Source: Thiotrichaceae bacterium (GTDB lineage: Bacteria; Pseudomonadota; Gammaproteobacteria; Thiotrichales; Thiotrichaceae). From it: a DNA stretch of 5,685 nucleotides. This document shows, in pieces, positions 5,148 to 5,685 of this stretch (the stretch's first letter is position 1; each line of letters opens with the position of its first letter). The position numbers were made by a program, and so were the translations under genes. The stretch is taken from contig JALVFC010000026.1 of assembly GCA_027030285.1 (NCBI GenBank), positions 1 to 5,685 on the forward strand. Reading direction: 5' to 3'. The notes beneath the pieces were generated by a model. The model did no database searches. It was given only the letters and a program-made list of their open reading frames with translations, and was not told the DNA's origin.

Positions 5148-5574
5148 CGAATGTAAGAGTCTAAGCCACAGCCGGTGGGAGTGTAAGTATCATGTGGTAT
5201 TTATACCAAAAAGCCGCAGAAAGGTGCTGTATGTACAGCTAAGGCGCCATTTGGGAGAAGTGTTTCGCCGATTGGCGGAGCAGAAAGAGAGCCATATAGA
5301 GGAAGGCCATCTACTGGTGGATCATGTGCATATGCTGATCAGCATTCCGCCCAAGTACGCGGTATCGAGTGTGATAGGGTACATCAAGGGCAAGAGTGCG
5401 ATACACATAGCACGGGTATACGGAGAGAGAAGGAGGGACTTCGTGGGCCAGCACTTCTGGGCGCGGGGTTATTTTGTATCGACAGTTGGTCGAGACGAAG
5501 AGGTAATAAGGAACTACATCAGGCACCAGGAGCAGGAGGACAAGCGACTGGAGCAGATGGAGTTATTGCGCTAA
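5143..5574 (+). CDS. tnpA: IS200-type Y1 HUH transposase TnpA
   Basis: The 143-residue protein is full length for the IS200 group. It has the N-terminal KYHVVFIPKSRRK (15-27), the metal-binding HUH pair in DHVHMLISIP (H61, H63), KGKSAIH (82-88), FWARGYFVSTVGRDE (105-119) and the catalytic tyrosine Y125 in NYIRHQEQED. Such enzymes cut single-stranded DNA through a 5'-phosphotyrosine link and move the element by peel-and-paste. A proline I recall as usual just before DHVHM is valine here, but the catalytic residues are intact. ATG 5143 has AGGAGG at 5131-5136 and lies within a leader hairpin. No tnpB accompanies it, as usual for IS200. It marks the right border of the cassette and need not be functionally related to it. 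Confidence 0.93.
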   Translation: MDECKSLSHSRWECKYHVVFIPKSRRKVLYVQLRRHLGEVFRRLAEQKESHIEEGHLLVDHVHMLISIPPKYAVSSVIGYIKGKSAIHIARVYGERRRDFVGQHFWARGYFVSTVGRDEEVIRNYIRHQEQEDKRLEQMELLR

Positions 5575-5575
5575 T

Positions 5576-5589
5576 GCCGCCTTTAGGCG
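5576..5589 (+). other. Broken right-end hairpin of the IS200-type element
   Basis: GCCGCCTTTAGGCG follows the tnpA stop. CGCC/GGCG pairs around TTTA, but the two outer stem bases expected to complete GCCGCC/GGCGGC are replaced by AATGG, the start of the next element. I read this as the truncation point. Confidence 0.4.
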
Positions 5590-5606
5590 AATGGCGCTAA
5601 GTTAAG
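5589..5606 (+). repeat. IS-end direct repeat, right copy (end of the IS entering from the right)
   Basis: GAATGGCGCTAAGTTAAG differs from the copy at 4977-4994 at one base. It overlaps the stop codon of the minus-strand transposase at 5602-5604, as expected when an IS's terminal repeat abuts its gene. The outer boundary is therefore close to 5589. Confidence 0.5.
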
Positions 5607-5685
5607 CCCGCAGCTTCTTGGCATGTCCAGATTTTTCAATGTCTTTGCGAGCCTCTTGTCGAGATTTATTGAGTCGGGGATAGGG
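5602..5685 (-). CDS. Transposase C-terminus (possibly IS4-like), partial at window edge
   Basis: On the minus strand, an open frame enters at 5685 and ends with TAA at 5604-5602. It gives 27 residues, beginning PYPRLNKSR and ending KSGHAKKLRA, rich in Arg and Lys as transposase tails often are. The stop lies within a sequence that recurs at 4977-4994, which supports an IS end. The tail resembles DDE transposases of the IS4 type from memory, but 27 residues cannot settle the family, and the catalytic residues lie outside the window. Its insertion, or a recombination at it, appears to have cut the right end of the IS200-type element. Confidence 0.5.
   Translation of the reverse strand, partial: PYPRLNKSRQEARKDIEKSGHAKKLRA

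Larger units (their letters stand above)
5031..5588 (+). mobile_element. IS200-type element (IS200/IS605 family), right end truncated; left limit approximate
   Basis: The element consists of a left-end foldback (5040-5056), a leader with a start-sequestering hairpin (5086-5147), a full-length tnpA (5143-5574) and the first half of a right-side hairpin (from 5576). IS200/IS605 elements move as single strands, insert next to a short target without target duplication, and have subterminal hairpins instead of inverted repeats, so exact ends cannot be read from one copy. The right end breaks off at about 5588 where another IS begins, so this copy probably can no longer be excised although its transposase looks usable in trans. 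Confidence 0.65.

Noticed and set aside
1..5685. CRISPR array, tRNA or rRNA
   Set aside because: No regularly spaced repeats and no tRNA- or rRNA-like sequence were seen on either strand.

Overview
The window looks like a bacterial accessory (defence-island) segment, most plausibly from a proteobacterium. That guess rests on the IS200-type transposase, the hairpin-rich inverted-repeat element and the BREX-3 genes, and the species cannot be named from the sequence. Base composition is a mosaic. Hand counts on sample 60-base lines give 41 G+C at 241-300 (left-edge gene), 39 at 2221-2280 (BREX remnant), 21 at 3061-3120 and 22 at 4681-4740 (the two-gene cassette), so at least three DNA sources seem to be stitched together.

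Layout: (1) 2-499, the 3' part of a GC-rich HAD-superfamily hydrolase gene. (2) 500-1023, no convincing gene; it holds a 164-bp MITE-like element (739-902) with perfect 32-bp terminal inverted repeats, then a short open tail that runs up to the next gene. (3) 1024-2635, a decayed BREX type 3 operon start: brxF with its Walker A lysine changed to glutamate, then a brxC (DUF6079) gene shrunk by what look like several in-frame deletions. (4) 2632-4853, an AT-richer two-gene cassette: a Schlafen/AlbA_2 protein with a GHKL-type ATPase end, overlapped by 4 bases with a ParA/MinD-like ATPase. It sits directly after brxC, where a BREX-3 operon would normally continue with pglX. (5) 4854-5685, mobile-element debris: tandem repeats, an IS200-type element with a full-length tnpA and a start-sequestering 5' hairpin, cut at its right end by another insertion sequence whose transposase C-terminus runs off the window on the minus strand.

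How the genes fit together: every junction from 1494 to 3840 is a stop/start overlap, so the BREX remnants, the AlbA_2 ATPase and the ParA-like ATPase read as one translationally coupled operon. BREX itself cannot work from what is visible: the BrxF P-loop is damaged, the BrxC ATPase core is missing, and no pglX, pglZ or brxH follows. The AlbA_2-ParA pair looks intact. It is the best candidate here for an undescribed system, plausibly a defence or nucleic-acid-sensing module that entered as a passenger in a BREX operon and kept its reading frames while the host operon decayed.
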